Program-made: the position numbers and the translations under genes | Part shown: piece after piece, positions 37,525 through 47,208 of the stretch | How the letters are laid out: every line of letters begins with the position of its first letter | Numbering within the stretch: the stretch's first letter is position 1 | The notes under the pieces: model-generated | The model's database searches: none | Told to the model about the DNA's origin: nothing | The model's input: the letters and a program-made list of their open reading frames with translations, nothing else | Source: Chryseobacterium sp. VAUSW3 | Lineage (GTDB): Bacteria; Bacteroidota; Bacteroidia; Flavobacteriales; Weeksellaceae | Assembly (NCBI RefSeq): GCF_002205795.1 | Contig: NZ_NIUY01000002.1 | Coordinates: 372,001-436,000 of the forward strand | Reading direction: 5' to 3' | DNA: 64,000 bases

Positions 37525-38250
37525 CTATTCCAAAAGTTTTTTCAGAAAAAGCGCATTCTTTAAAGCCGCAGTTCCCCAAGTATTGTTGAAAAATACGAAG
37601 ACTGTTTCCTTAGCTTTCTTAATTTCATCAGCTAAATTTATCAGCTCTTCTTCAGAATATTCTGATTTGAAAAGAACGGGGACACCATGCAGCCTGTAAT
37701 ACGCAAATTTATTGCTGTTGGTGATAAATTCGTCCGGAATGTCTTTCGGAAAACTCACTCCGGAGAAAACAATATTCTTTTCTTTTAAAGTTTTTAAAAC
37801 TTCTTCATTCCACCAGGATTTGTGTCGAAATTCAACCACGTTCAGGAATTCAGGAGCTACAGTTTCGATCACTTTTTCTAAATCTTCATTACTGAAATGA
37901 AATGTAGGAGGCATCTGGAAAAGAAATCCCGCCAGCTTTTCTTTGATTCCGCTATATATATGATTACAGAAATCACCGGTTTCTGCTGCAGTGTCCTTTA
38001 GCCGTTTGATATGCGTAATGGTTTTAGGGATTTTAATGAAAAATTTAAAATCTTCACCTGTTCTCTCATACCAGTTCTGTAAAGTCTGTGCACGTGGCCT
38101 GCGGTAAAAAGTAGAATTGATTTCAACCGTATTGAATTGCGTTGCATAAAAGTTCAGCTGTTCTTTCGAGGGTAAATCTTCCGGAAAGAAAAAGCCTTTC
38201 CAGTCGCGGTTTGAGAATCCTGAGCAGCCAATGTAGATTTTATTCTTCAT
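37525..38250 (-). CDS. DUF72 family protein
   Basis: A 241-residue member of DUF72 from ATG 38250. The family pattern is visible: IYIGCSGFSNRDWKGFFFP at the start, FNTVEINSTFYRRP near 50, and LAGFLFQMPPTFHF near 120 and VVEFRHKSWW near 150. The fold is a TIM-barrel-like one; the biochemical role is not known. Its start overlaps the upstream gene's end by 11 bases, so the two are translationally coupled. It is convergent with the prenyl transferase, with stops 2 bases apart. Confidence 0.92.
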   Translation of the reverse strand: MKNKIYIGCSGFSNRDWKGFFFPEDLPSKEQLNFYATQFNTVEINSTFYRRPRAQTLQNWYERTGEDFKFFIKIPKTITHIKRLKDTAAETGDFCNHIYSGIKEKLAGFLFQMPPTFHFSNEDLEKVIETVAPEFLNVVEFRHKSWWNEEVLKTLKEKNIVFSGVSFPKDIPDEFITNSNKFAYYRLHGVPVLFKSEYSEEELINLADEIKKAKETVFVFFNNTWGTAALKNALFLKKLLE

Positions 38251-38842
38251 GCTTAATGAGGCCCTCTGTAAGCGATTTCCACTGAAATTTGCTGCCTGCA
38301 ATCATTCCGCCAACGGCTACGAGGCTGTTCCGGATTTTTTCAATCACATTCAGGTTTTCAGTGTTTGGAATTTCGTTTCTTCCGTGAACTTCAGCAATTA
38401 TTTTCTTTCCCTCTCTCTTAATGAGGAAATTGGAAGTTGCTTTTGAATCAAAAAAGTGCGCAATGGTATCTTCAGGTTTGGTTGGATCAGAAGTTGGCCG
38501 CACTCTGATGTAAAGACATTCTGAATTTTCGTCTTGTTCTTTTTCAAATTTTTCAACCTGAACCCAGTCGTATCCATCGCCGGTAGGATTATGAAGTCCC
38601 GGCACTTTTATCCGGAAATAATCTCCGACTTTCGGATGATCCAGCGATAATTCACCTTTACCGTCACGAAGTGAAAATTCCGCCTTTTCAGTTCCTGCAA
38701 AAAGTTCCCAGCAATTTACATCCAGGAAACGCCTTTTCACCTTGTCGAAATGGTCTTTTGCTAGCGCAACTGAATCCAGTTCGATTTCTGAAATGGTGTC
38801 GCTTTTTGCACCGGTTTTCTGTGGCGGAATTTTTTCGTGCAC
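38240..38842 (-). CDS. Hypothetical protein, 200 aa
   Basis: Begins with GTG at 38842. Soluble and charged, with segments (CWELFAGTEKAEF, VGDYFRIKVPG) suggesting a beta-rich core and a C-terminal helix. It overlaps the DUF72 gene and lies next to stress genes (PfpI-like, DUF892) on the same strand, so it may belong to a small stress operon. No family recognised. Confidence 0.65.
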   Translation of the reverse strand: MHEKIPPQKTGAKSDTISEIELDSVALAKDHFDKVKRRFLDVNCWELFAGTEKAEFSLRDGKGELSLDHPKVGDYFRIKVPGLHNPTGDGYDWVQVEKFEKEQDENSECLYIRVRPTSDPTKPEDTIAHFFDSKATSNFLIKREGKKIIAEVHGRNEIPNTENLNVIEKIRNSLVAVGGMIAGSKFQWKSLTEGLIKHEE

Positions 38843-38857
38843 TTTAAGGATTTAATA

Positions 38858-39397
38858 TTATGCTTTTCCGAATTCTTCAACAATTCTTTTGTTGAAAGCG
38901 GGTAAATCTTCGGGCTTTCGGCTGGTGGTAAGATTTCCGTCGGTTACCACTTCTTCATCTACCCAGTTTGCCCCTGCGTTCTGCAAATCTTTGGAAACGG
39001 CTTTAAATGAAGTCATCTTCACCCCATTTACCACTTCCGCATTGATGAGCGTCTGAGGCCCGTGACAGATGGCAGCAACAGGCTTATTCTTGCTGAAAAA
39101 GTCTTTTACAAACTTTATCGCATCCTTGTCATCGCGCACCGCATCGGGATTTAAAACTCCACCGGGAAGCAGCAATGCATCATAATCGGATTCTTTGGCT
39201 TCTGAAACTGTTTTATCTACAGCTACGGAATTGCTCCATTCATGGCCTTTCATGGCTTTAATTTCACCCGATTTCAGGGAAATAATTTCTACTGTTGCAC
39301 CTTCGCTTTTGAGTGCATCTACCGGACTTTCAAGTTCCGATTGTTCGTAACCGTCTGCAGCCAAAACTGCTATTTTCTTATCTTTTAAACTCGACAT
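38858..39397 (-). CDS. DJ-1/PfpI family (type 1 glutamine amidotransferase-like) protein
   Basis: A 179-residue protein from ATG 39397 (MSSLKDKKIAVLAADG). The nucleophile elbow is AAICHGPQTLI near residues 105-115, with Cys near 108 preceding His, and the acidic partner is in the EQSEL segment near 20. Close in length and motif to YhbO/PfpI stress proteins that protect against glycation and oxidative or acid stress; protease activity is no longer favoured for that group. It lies downstream of the DUF892 gene on the same strand. Confidence 0.92.
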   Translation of the reverse strand: MSSLKDKKIAVLAADGYEQSELESPVDALKSEGATVEIISLKSGEIKAMKGHEWSNSVAVDKTVSEAKESDYDALLLPGGVLNPDAVRDDKDAIKFVKDFFSKNKPVAAICHGPQTLINAEVVNGVKMTSFKAVSKDLQNAGANWVDEEVVTDGNLTTSRKPEDLPAFNKRIVEEFGKA

Positions 39398-39468
39398 ATT
39401 TTTTTTAGTCAGTGGTTGAAAAAAGGCAACAAAAAAATGTTGCATGAATAATTATTAACTGTGTGCAA

Positions 39469-40002
39469 TTATTTTGCTTTAAGATTGATTTCAGATTTTG
39501 CCAGTTTGGTTAAATCTTTATCAGTTGTTTTTTCTTCATTTAGCGTTTCAAGCATCAGTGAAAGTACTTCTTTCTGACCCAATAATTTAGCATAAGTTGC
39601 GATGGTACCATAAGATGCAATTTCGTAATGCTCAACCTTTTGTGCTGCGGCGATAATTGCTGCATCCCGCACTGCGCCCGGTTCTGTTTCTTCAAGGATT
39701 CCTTCAGCTTCTTTAATGAGACCATCCATGGCATCGCATTTTACAGCTTGGGGTTTCAGTTTCAGTGCTTTGAAGGCGTCTTCCAGTCTTTTCACCTGGG
39801 TTTTTGTTTCTGCTAAATGTCCGTTTACCGCGTCTTTAAGCTTTTTGGAAGTGGCATTTTTCGCCATTTTAGGCAGATTTTTAACCAGTGCTTTTTCTGC
39901 CCAGTAAAGATCTTTCATCCCATCTACCATAAAATCTTTCAGTTTGTCAGCTGCATCAGCTTTAGGAGCGACTTTGCCGCCTGTTGTTGTTTTCTTTGCC
40001 AT
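39469..40002 (-). CDS. Ferritin-like DUF892 (YciE/YciF) protein
   Basis: A 177-residue helical protein. The DUF892 pattern is clear: LKDFMVDGMKDLYWAEKALV near 20-40 (Glu), NGHLAETKTQVKRLEDAF near 65-80, and KVEHYEIASYGTIATYAKLLG near 125-145, which together supply a metal-binding site in a four-helix bundle. It has a short lysine-rich N terminus that could bind DNA. These proteins are strongly induced by stress; it is upstream of the PfpI-like gene. Confidence 0.92.
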   Translation of the reverse strand: MAKKTTTGGKVAPKADAADKLKDFMVDGMKDLYWAEKALVKNLPKMAKNATSKKLKDAVNGHLAETKTQVKRLEDAFKALKLKPQAVKCDAMDGLIKEAEGILEETEPGAVRDAAIIAAAQKVEHYEIASYGTIATYAKLLGQKEVLSLMLETLNEEKTTDKDLTKLAKSEINLKAK

Positions 40003-40089
40003 AATTATATATTTTAATGTTTGGTTTCGGTTAAATTCCAGCTGAATCTTTAATACGGACCTTACAAAACTTGATGGCTCTGAAAAAAA

Positions 40090-42735
40090 TTAGCTTTTTG
40101 GAATATTTAAGTTTACCCTGTTTAATCTCAATGAATTCAGAATTACAGATACAGAACTGAAACTCATCGCTGCCGCTGCAATCATTGGACTCAGCAGGAT
40201 TCCGAAGATCGGGTACAGTACTCCTGCTGCAAGCGGAATGCCAAACACATTATAAATAAATGCGAAAAAAAGATTCTGTTTAATATTTTTCAGTAAATGT
40301 TCGCTTAAAATCTTTGCTTTTGCCACGCCCAAAATATCGCCTTTAAGCAACGTAATTTCTGAACTTTCGATGGCAACATCGGTGCCGGTTCCCATGGCAA
40401 TTCCTACGTTAGACTGGGCCAGTGCAGGCGCATCGTTTATTCCGTCGCCCGTCATTGCCACTACATTTCCGGCGTCCTGAAGTCGCTTAATTTCTGCCAG
40501 TTTATCCTGCGGAAGCTGGCTTGCAAAATATTTTGTAATTCCTACTGATTCGGCAACCGCTTTTGCAGTGTGTTCGTTGTCGCCGGTCATCATAATTACT
40601 TCTACATTGTTTTTCTGAAGATATTCAATGGCCTGTTTCGAAGTCTGTTTAATTTGATCTGAAAAGCTCAGGAATCCGAGAATTTTGTCCCCGGAAGATA
40701 AGTAAGAGATGGTTTTCGCTTCATCCTGCTTGCGGATGACTTTGTTTTTAAGTTCTTCAGGAATGTTGATGTTGAAGTGGTTAAGTAATGCTTCATTTCC
40801 CAGGAGAACAGTTTGGCCATTGATGATTCCTTTAATTCCTTTTCCGGAGATATTCTCGAAGTTTTCAACTTTATCAAATACAGAATTTTCTTTCTTGAAT
40901 TCATGGAGAACTGCACCGGATAGAGGATGCTCTGAATTCTGGTTCAGTGCTGCCGCCAATTTCAAGACTTCATTTTTATCGGCGTTTTCTGTCACGTAGA
41001 TTTCATTCAGACTTGGTTTTCCTTCGGTTAAAGTTCCAGTTTTATCTGTAATCAGAATATTGACTTTCTGCATCTGTTCCAGAGCTTCAGCATTTTTAAT
41101 AAGAATACCATTTTTGGCGCCTTTACCGATTCCGACCATGAGACTCATTGGTGTCGCCAGTCCCAAAGCACACGGACAGGCAATGATCAGCACAGCAACC
41201 GCATTTATAAAGGCCAAAATCAGACGGTTTTCTCCACCGAAAATATACCATAGTATGAAAGTGAGCACCGCTGCCACAATAACTGCCGGAACGAAAATCT
41301 TTGAAACTTTATCCGCAAGTTTCTGGATTGGGGCTTTGCTTCGGCTGGCTTCATTTACCATTCGGATGATTTGGGAAAGCAAGGTTTCATCACCGATCTT
41401 TTCAGCTTTCATGATAAAAACACCGTTGCCGTTGATGGTTCCGGACGTTACATAATCATTGGTTTTCTTTTCAACCGGAATGGGTTCTCCGGTTATCATA
41501 CTTTCGTCGATATTGGAAATTCCTTCGGTTATTTTTCCGTCTACCGGAATTTTTTCACCTGGTTTTACGCGCAGCAGGTCGCCGATTTTAACCTGGGAAA
41601 GCGGAACTCTTTTTTCGGTTCCGCCGGTGATTAGATTTGCTTCGTCCGGGGAAAGATTCATCAGTTCTTTGATAGCATTTCCGGTTCTTTTATGTGCGCC
41701 GGCTTCCATTAACTGACCCAAAATTACCAGGGTAAGGATGACACACACGGCTTCAAAATAGAGTGGGACTTTGCCGTTGTGCACCATTTCATGCGGGAAA
41801 ATATCCGGAAAGAATAAACCTGCAATACTGAAAATAAATGCAGCTGCTACCCCCAATGCAATCAGTGAGAACATATTGAGATTCCAGGTCCTAAAGGAGA
41901 CCCAACCCCGTTTCATCAGGAACCAGCCTGCATAAAATAAGACGGGAAGCGTTAAAACAAACTCTAAAATGCCCTGTACCTGATGGGAGAACGGAAAAGT
42001 AAACAGCATCCCGCCCATAGAAAGGACAAATACCGGAAGCGTGAATATTAACGCGATAATGAATTTCTTTTTCAGAATATTAAAGGTCTCATCTTCGTCA
42101 TCATTGGATTTCGAAGGAATAAGGACCAGATCCATACCGCAAATCGGGCAGTCGCCAGGCTCGTTTCGGACGATTTCGGGGTGCATAGGACAGGTATATT
42201 TGGCTGCTTTTGTTTTCTCAGGATATTTTACGAGATCCATTCCGCAAACCGGGCAGCCTACGTTGGAATCGTAAACTTTGTCGCCTTCGCAGTACATCGG
42301 GCAGTAATATTTTCCGGCATGATTTTCCGCATTGCCAGAAGGTGGCTCAGGATGATGCGAATGGGAATGTCTAGCGCCGTGGTGCTGGGTGTGTTGGGCA
42401 GCATTTTTAATTAAATCCTGTGTAATTTCTTCCAGATGCATGTGACAAATGGGGCAGCCGGTATCGGAACCGTAGGTTTTATCACCTTCGCAGAACATGG
42501 GGCAGAACCAGTCACCGATTTTATCTTTAAAATTTTCGGGTAAATTTGTTTTGGAGAAGGTCTCCGGCTTATTCTTATAGTCATCTCGTTCCTCAATGGG
42601 AACAAGGAACATGTTACAGACCGGACAGCGTTTTCCGGATGCGAAATATACTTTTTCGCCTTCGCATTCCATTGGGCAGTAATACACGGAACTTGGCGAA
42701 ATTCTTTCTGAAGGATGGTTGTGATGATTTTCCAT
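40090..42735 (-). CDS. Copper/heavy-metal translocating P1B-type ATPase with four N-terminal metal-binding zinc-ribbon domains
   Basis: An 881-residue P1B ATPase. Four heavy-metal-binding zinc-ribbon units of the C-P-M type lie at about 18-49, 76-104, 143-171 and 180-206, each with CPM near the start and CP(V/I)C near the end. A histidine-rich linker (GARHSHSHH) follows the second. The membrane part has the CPC motif at 520-522, TGE at 415-417, and the phosphorylated Asp is D564 in DKTGT. It exports Cu(I) or Ag(I), or similar, from the cytoplasm. Most family members have one or two such domains, so four is notable. The regulator gene lies 75 bases upstream on the same strand. Confidence 0.94.
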   Translation of the reverse strand: MENHHNHPSERISPSSVYYCPMECEGEKVYFASGKRCPVCNMFLVPIEERDDYKNKPETFSKTNLPENFKDKIGDWFCPMFCEGDKTYGSDTGCPICHMHLEEITQDLIKNAAQHTQHHGARHSHSHHPEPPSGNAENHAGKYYCPMYCEGDKVYDSNVGCPVCGMDLVKYPEKTKAAKYTCPMHPEIVRNEPGDCPICGMDLVLIPSKSNDDEDETFNILKKKFIIALIFTLPVFVLSMGGMLFTFPFSHQVQGILEFVLTLPVLFYAGWFLMKRGWVSFRTWNLNMFSLIALGVAAAFIFSIAGLFFPDIFPHEMVHNGKVPLYFEAVCVILTLVILGQLMEAGAHKRTGNAIKELMNLSPDEANLITGGTEKRVPLSQVKIGDLLRVKPGEKIPVDGKITEGISNIDESMITGEPIPVEKKTNDYVTSGTINGNGVFIMKAEKIGDETLLSQIIRMVNEASRSKAPIQKLADKVSKIFVPAVIVAAVLTFILWYIFGGENRLILAFINAVAVLIIACPCALGLATPMSLMVGIGKGAKNGILIKNAEALEQMQKVNILITDKTGTLTEGKPSLNEIYVTENADKNEVLKLAAALNQNSEHPLSGAVLHEFKKENSVFDKVENFENISGKGIKGIINGQTVLLGNEALLNHFNINIPEELKNKVIRKQDEAKTISYLSSGDKILGFLSFSDQIKQTSKQAIEYLQKNNVEVIMMTGDNEHTAKAVAESVGITKYFASQLPQDKLAEIKRLQDAGNVVAMTGDGINDAPALAQSNVGIAMGTGTDVAIESSEITLLKGDILGVAKAKILSEHLLKNIKQNLFFAFIYNVFGIPLAAGVLYPIFGILLSPMIAAAAMSFSSVSVILNSLRLNRVNLNIPKS

Positions 42736-42810
42736 ATGCTTATTTATTGTTCAAATTTCTTAAAATGAAACCAAACACTGTTATAAATATATGGAAGAAT
42801 CTTATACTTT

Positions 42811-43371
42811 TCAGATTTTATCGAGGGGAATGCGGTTTTTTACTTTCAGTTTTTTGAATTCCGAAGGGGTAAAACCTGTAGTGTTCCGGAATTGTGAAGA
42901 CAGGTGCTGAACACTTTTGTACCCAAGTTTTCCGGATATTTCGGTTAGAGAGAATTCATCATAAAACAAGAGCTCTTTTACTTTTTCAATCTTCTGAAGG
43001 ATGAAATACTGTTCGATCGTCACACTTTCGGTCTGGGAAAACAGTTTTGATACGGCGCTGTAATCGCGGTGCAGTTTTTCCGAAATAAATTTGGAAAGGA
43101 TGAAGTCTTCCGGAATATCCAGTCCATCAATCAGCAGGATCAGCTCTTTTTTTACTTTGGCAATAAGCTGGTGTGCAGCATCTTCAAGAATCTCAAAACC
43201 TGATTCCTTAAGACGCTGATCAAGTTTCTGCAGGTCTTCGGCTTCCAAATTATTTTTTATTTCAACTTCGCCCAGTTCAACCGTGGAGAATTTCAGGCGG
43301 AAATCTGTCAACACTTTTTCTACCGCAGCGATACAGCGGTTACAGACCATATTTTTGATATAGAGTTTCAT
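42811..43371 (-). CDS. AraC-family regulator with N-terminal HMA-like metal domain
   Basis: A 186-residue protein. The first 65 residues start MKLYIKNMVCNRCIAAV, a CxxC in the position of the heavy-metal-associated (HMA) motif, with the later VEIKNNLE strand. The C-terminal half is the AraC DNA-binding domain (LTEISGKLGYKSVQHLSSQF, then TGFTPSEFKKLK). This metal-domain-plus-AraC architecture directly upstream of a P1B ATPase suggests a metal-responsive activator of that gene. It overlaps the thioesterase gene by four bases (ATGA), so the transcripts are joined. Confidence 0.88.
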   Translation of the reverse strand: MKLYIKNMVCNRCIAAVEKVLTDFRLKFSTVELGEVEIKNNLEAEDLQKLDQRLKESGFEILEDAAHQLIAKVKKELILLIDGLDIPEDFILSKFISEKLHRDYSAVSKLFSQTESVTIEQYFILQKIEKVKELLFYDEFSLTEISGKLGYKSVQHLSSQFRNTTGFTPSEFKKLKVKNRIPLDKI

Positions 43372-43763
43372 TCTACATTTTTCAGCCGGTCAGACACAAA
43401 TTCGATTTTGGTTTTTCCGTGTTTGGTTGGTTTTCCTTCTTCATCTACGCCTACAAAAATAATTTTATCAATAGTAATGATGGTTTGCCTGGTCATCATA
43501 TTGCGAACTTCGCAGGTGAGGGTGATGGAGGTCTGGCCGAAATTGGTGGCTTCAATCCCGATTTCAATAATATCGCCCTGTTTTGCGGAACTGATGAAGT
43601 TGATTTCAGAGATATATTTGGTAACACATCTTGGAGTTTCCAGCTGAACAATGGCGTAAAGCGCGGCTTCCTCATCAATCCACTGCAGAAGTCTGCCTCC
43701 GAAAAGGGTATGGTTAGGATTTAAATCTTCAGGTTTGATCCATTTTCTGGTATGGTAGTTCAT
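43368..43763 (-). CDS. Acyl-CoA thioesterase (hotdog fold)
   Basis: A 131-residue protein from ATG 43763. The hotdog-fold thioesterase pattern is NHTLFGGRLLQWIDEEAA near 20-37 with its catalytic acidic residue in the helix, followed by TKYISEINF and an ITLTCEVRN strand. Length and motifs fit the YciA/Acot type. It hydrolyses acyl-CoA. It is upstream of, and overlaps, the AraC-type regulator; that pairing looks incidental. Confidence 0.92.
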   Translation of the reverse strand: MNYHTRKWIKPEDLNPNHTLFGGRLLQWIDEEAALYAIVQLETPRCVTKYISEINFISSAKQGDIIEIGIEATNFGQTSITLTCEVRNMMTRQTIITIDKIIFVGVDEEGKPTKHGKTKIEFVSDRLKNVE

Positions 43764-43791
43764 CTTTTTTAAATTTAATGGTTGGCAGTAA

Positions 43792-44550
43792 TTAACGGGT
43801 AAAAACAAGTTTTGTTTTGGTCGAAAGCTTTTCATCGATACGGTAGCCTTCCAGGTTGAAGCTTTTTACATCATTCAGGGTTTTTGCCTGCTGCTGTGCA
43901 CAGTAGCGCACCATCAGTCCGCGGGCATGTTTGGTGTACACCACGATGGTTTTGAGTTTTCCGTCTTTCAGTTCAAAGAAATCGAAATCGATTACCGGGG
44001 CATTCAGTTTATTTCTATCGAGAGCTTTAAAATACTCACTGCTGGCTAAATTCAGGATGATATCGTTGCTTTTCAGTTCGCTGTTGAGTTTTTCTGTAAG
44101 TTTATCCCGCCAAAAACTGTAAAGGTTTTTATAATCATCAAACTCGAAATTCCTGCCCATTTCCAAACGGTAGAGCATTACTTTGTCTGATGGTTTCAGC
44201 AAGCCATACAGACCGGAAAGAATTCGGTAGTTTTTCTGAAGATAGTTGACTGCTTTTTTATCCAGTGTTTTCGCATCTAATCCCCGGTACACTTCGCCGG
44301 TGAAGGCAAACATGGCAGGAGCAGACTCTCTGGAAGCGGGTCGGGGTTTCCATTTTTGGTTTCTTTCCCAATTTTCATCTGCAAGTTTTGCCGAAATCTC
44401 CATGAGTTCCGAGAGATATTTAGGGGTTTTTTCTTTTAAATGGGAGTGAATAAATGCTGCTTCCTCAATGAACGCTGGGGTAGTAGGTTTCAGAAAATCT
44501 GTTGAATTTTCTATGTTCATGAGTTTTGCAGGAGAGGTAATAATTTTCAT
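43792..44550 (-). CDS. yaaA: Peroxide stress protein YaaA
   Basis: A 252-residue YaaA/DUF328 protein. Family landmarks are MKIITSPAKLM at the start, PAMFAFTGEVYRGLDA near 80, RILSGLYGLLKPSD near 110, RNFEFDDYKNLYSFWRD near 135 and the C-terminal HARGLMVRYC. Homologs protect against peroxide damage by limiting free iron and bind DNA. It is upstream of the thioesterase on the same strand with a 28-base gap. Confidence 0.95.
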   Translation of the reverse strand: MKIITSPAKLMNIENSTDFLKPTTPAFIEEAAFIHSHLKEKTPKYLSELMEISAKLADENWERNQKWKPRPASRESAPAMFAFTGEVYRGLDAKTLDKKAVNYLQKNYRILSGLYGLLKPSDKVMLYRLEMGRNFEFDDYKNLYSFWRDKLTEKLNSELKSNDIILNLASSEYFKALDRNKLNAPVIDFDFFELKDGKLKTIVVYTKHARGLMVRYCAQQQAKTLNDVKSFNLEGYRIDEKLSTKTKLVFTR

Positions 44551-44658
44551 TGAGATGATGGTTGAAAATTTTAAAGCTGATAATATTCTTAAGGAATTAG
44601 CTGTGTTAGTAGTGGAATGTCTTTGAAAAAAACTGACGCACGGAATTAGTGCAAAAAG

Positions 44659-45270
44659 CTACACAATTCCTTTCCCCTGGCGGATAATGTCGGGTTCGCC
44701 GCTGGTTAAATCTACGATAGTGGAAGCCACATTGTCACCGTATCCGGAATCGATAACGATATCAACCAAATGATCATATTTCTCTGCGATCAGCTCGGGG
44801 TCGGTAGAATATTCGATGACTTCATCATCATCTTTGATGGATGTGGAAGCGATAGGGTGCCCAAGTTTTTCCACAATCAGCTGGGGGATTGGATGGTCGG
44901 GAACGCGGATACCTACTGTCTTATTGCCTTTGTAGGCCAGGGGCAGACTTTTGTTTGCTTCGAGGATGAATGTGAACGGTCCCGGGATCTTGCTTTTTAA
45001 AAAGCGGAATACCGGCGTGTCGATGGCACGGGTAAAGCTTGATAAATGACTTAAATCGTTACAGATAATAGAGAACTGGGCTTTCTCGAGTTTTACTTTT
45101 TTGATGTGTGCCAGCTTCTCCATCGCGCGGATGTCGAAAATATTACAACCCAACGCATACACCGTATCAGAGGGATATATAATAATTCCGCCGTTGTTGA
45201 GAGATTTAACCACCTCAGCAATAAGGTTTTCCTGTGGATTATCGGGATAAATTTTTAATATTTTAGCCAT
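44659..45270 (-). CDS. Sua5/YciO/YrdC family (threonylcarbamoyl-AMP synthase-like) protein
   Basis: A 203-residue protein from ATG 45270. YciO/YrdC signatures are present: SDTVYALGCNI near 38, IKKVKLEKAQFSIICNDLSH near 60-80, PGPFTFIL near 105, and VGIRVPDHP near 130 and SIKDDDE near 155. YrdC-type members make the t6A tRNA intermediate from threonine, bicarbonate and ATP; YciO-type relatives lack a proven role, and this protein's length fits YciO better. It starts 89 bases from the tRNA-fMet on the other strand. Confidence 0.9.
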   Translation of the reverse strand: MAKILKIYPDNPQENLIAEVVKSLNNGGIIIYPSDTVYALGCNIFDIRAMEKLAHIKKVKLEKAQFSIICNDLSHLSSFTRAIDTPVFRFLKSKIPGPFTFILEANKSLPLAYKGNKTVGIRVPDHPIPQLIVEKLGHPIASTSIKDDDEVIEYSTDPELIAEKYDHLVDIVIDSGYGDNVASTIVDLTSGEPDIIRQGKGIV

Positions 45271-45317
45271 ACACAAATTTAGGAAAAATTGATGAATAAA
45301 GAATTTTTTGCAAATAA

Positions 45318-45348
45318 TTTGGATGTTTACAAAAATGTTGTATATTTG
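45318..45348 (+). promoter_or_regulatory. Consensus promoter of tRNA-fMet
   Basis: TTTG at 45318-45321 and TATATTTG at 45341-45348 are separated by exactly 19 bases, a perfect match to the Bacteroidetes sigma-70-type consensus, 11 bases before the tRNA. Confidence 0.9.
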
Positions 45349-45359
45349 CACCACAATAA

Positions 45360-45432
<73 letters not shown>

Positions 45433-45438
45433 CTAAGC

Positions 45439-45470
45439 AAAGAGAATCACAGCAGTGGTTCTCTTTTTTT
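45439..45470 (+). terminator. Terminator of tRNA-fMet
   Basis: AAGAGAATCAC and GTGGTTCTCTT pair (one wobble) around AGCA, followed by T7. Confidence 0.88.
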
Positions 45471-45571
45471 ATTGTGGCGGAAGAAGAAGTTTGGGGAAGT
45501 AATATGATTATCTTCTTATAAGACTGTGGAATTTAATAAACTTCAAAACACTAAAGATGATCTACCCCAAA

Positions 45572-46951
45572 TCACATTTTCTCTGCTTCGACCGTGGGTC
45601 CTTCCTGAATGATCTGCAGTTTGGTAACCTTACCGGCAGTGTCTTTAACGAATCTGATGCTGAAATCCCGGTCTGCCCTGAAAAAAAGATCTTCTGCTTC
45701 AGCATGCAGTTCATGTGGGGTGTGGTCGTTGACCTGACCCATAAGCTTACCTTCTTCAACTGTTATTTTTAGAATATTGTTCTTGCTGAACTGATAACTT
45801 CCCACATACTGCTGTAAAATCTTTTCCTGGGGCGTGATTTTTATCCTGGGTTTAACTTTAAGGTCGTAGAGAATATTACGTACAGTGGCAATTTTGCCGT
45901 TCGCAGTTCCTGCATTGGCGAGTATGATAATCGTTTTGTTCTGCCGCGGGTGGCGCTCAATATAAGTCACATAACCCGGCCAGCCGCCGGAGTGATACTG
46001 AATCTCGCCGAAAGGTTCTGTTTGTTTCAGCAGCCACCCAAATCCATATTCGGTCTGTTTTCCGTTGTTAAGTCGGCCGGGCGTAAATGCTTCCGCCATC
46101 ATTTCCTTTGGAACCAGTTTTTCCTTATACAGCGCCTGATCCCATTTGAGCAGGTCGGTTGTACTGGAGTTGGTAATGCCGTCGCCAAAAATGCCGTCTA
46201 AGGAATAAACTGTTGTTTTTTCTACTGCGGAGCTGTCAGCCATTACATAGCCGCGTTTTGCGTCTTTCACATAACCATAGGCATAATTATCGATGGTCCT
46301 TTGCTCCAAACGTTTATGGTAAACCTGTGTCCGTTTCATACCTGCCGGTTGGTAAACGTTTTTTGCCATAAATTGGGCGAAATGCTGCCCCGAGGCTTTC
46401 TCAATAATGCTGCCCAATAGCGCGTAACCCGTGTTGCTGTATTCCCATTGCTCGCCGGGCCTGAAATGGATTTCCGGCTTTTTCTCAGCGAGCAGACGGA
46501 TCATGGAATCGTTCGTCATAATTTTCGTGGAATCCCAATGTTTTGCTGCAAGTTCCATATAATCGGGCAGCCCGGAGGTATGATTCAGCAGCTGTCGTAC
46601 CGTAATTCCGTAATAAGGTAACTCCGGAAAAAACTTACGCAGACTGTCCTCATATTTTAGTTTCCCCTGCTTTTTCAGTACCATAATGCCCATCGCAGTA
46701 AACTGTTTGCTTACAGAAGCCAGTTCAAATACAGATTCACTGTTAAGATCCCGGTTCTGTTCCCGGAAAGCTTTGCCGTAACTCTTCTGGAAAATTGCTT
46801 TGCCGTTTTCGGCAATCAGAACATTGCCCGAAAACTGATCCTGTTGATGCAGCGAACTGAATACGCTGTCGATTCTTGCAGCTTTATCCCGGATTTGGCC
46901 TGCCAGACTGCTCATAACACAGGTAGTAAAAATAACAATTAAGGTTTTCAT
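45572..46951 (-). CDS. Exported class C beta-lactamase-like serine hydrolase
   Basis: A 459-residue protein with a signal peptide (MKTLIVIFTTCVMSSLAG). The catalytic SxxK is S79-V-S-K82, the second motif is Y171-S-N173 (the YxN position), and the third is H320-S-G-G, so the serine hydrolase triad positions are intact. The C-terminal domain (about 380-459) is of the DUF3471 type (QQYVGSYQF). Members act as esterases, D-aminopeptidases or peptidases; true beta-lactamase activity is uncertain. Monocistronic. Confidence 0.88.
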   Translation of the reverse strand: MKTLIVIFTTCVMSSLAGQIRDKAARIDSVFSSLHQQDQFSGNVLIAENGKAIFQKSYGKAFREQNRDLNSESVFELASVSKQFTAMGIMVLKKQGKLKYEDSLRKFFPELPYYGITVRQLLNHTSGLPDYMELAAKHWDSTKIMTNDSMIRLLAEKKPEIHFRPGEQWEYSNTGYALLGSIIEKASGQHFAQFMAKNVYQPAGMKRTQVYHKRLEQRTIDNYAYGYVKDAKRGYVMADSSAVEKTTVYSLDGIFGDGITNSSTTDLLKWDQALYKEKLVPKEMMAEAFTPGRLNNGKQTEYGFGWLLKQTEPFGEIQYHSGGWPGYVTYIERHPRQNKTIIILANAGTANGKIATVRNILYDLKVKPRIKITPQEKILQQYVGSYQFSKNNILKITVEEGKLMGQVNDHTPHELHAEAEDLFFRADRDFSIRFVKDTAGKVTKLQIIQEGPTVEAEKM

Positions 46952-47208
46952 GATATAGCGTTTTAGTTTTGTGCAGCTGATTGTTTAACGACCTTAGGTA
47001 CAGGGTGTTAAATCTTTACAAAGTTAGTGTTTTTCTGAGACCGCAACAATAATGAATTCAGTTCTTTACTTTTATGTTGACTGTCCTTACGGCCAATAAT
47101 ATAACCGGTATGCCGGAGCAAGTTCCGCGGGCGGGAATTGTGCCTGCTAAAGGTCACAGAGTCCTGAGGTTTTTAATATCTTTGTCTTACGAAAAGAACC
47201 CTGCCCAT

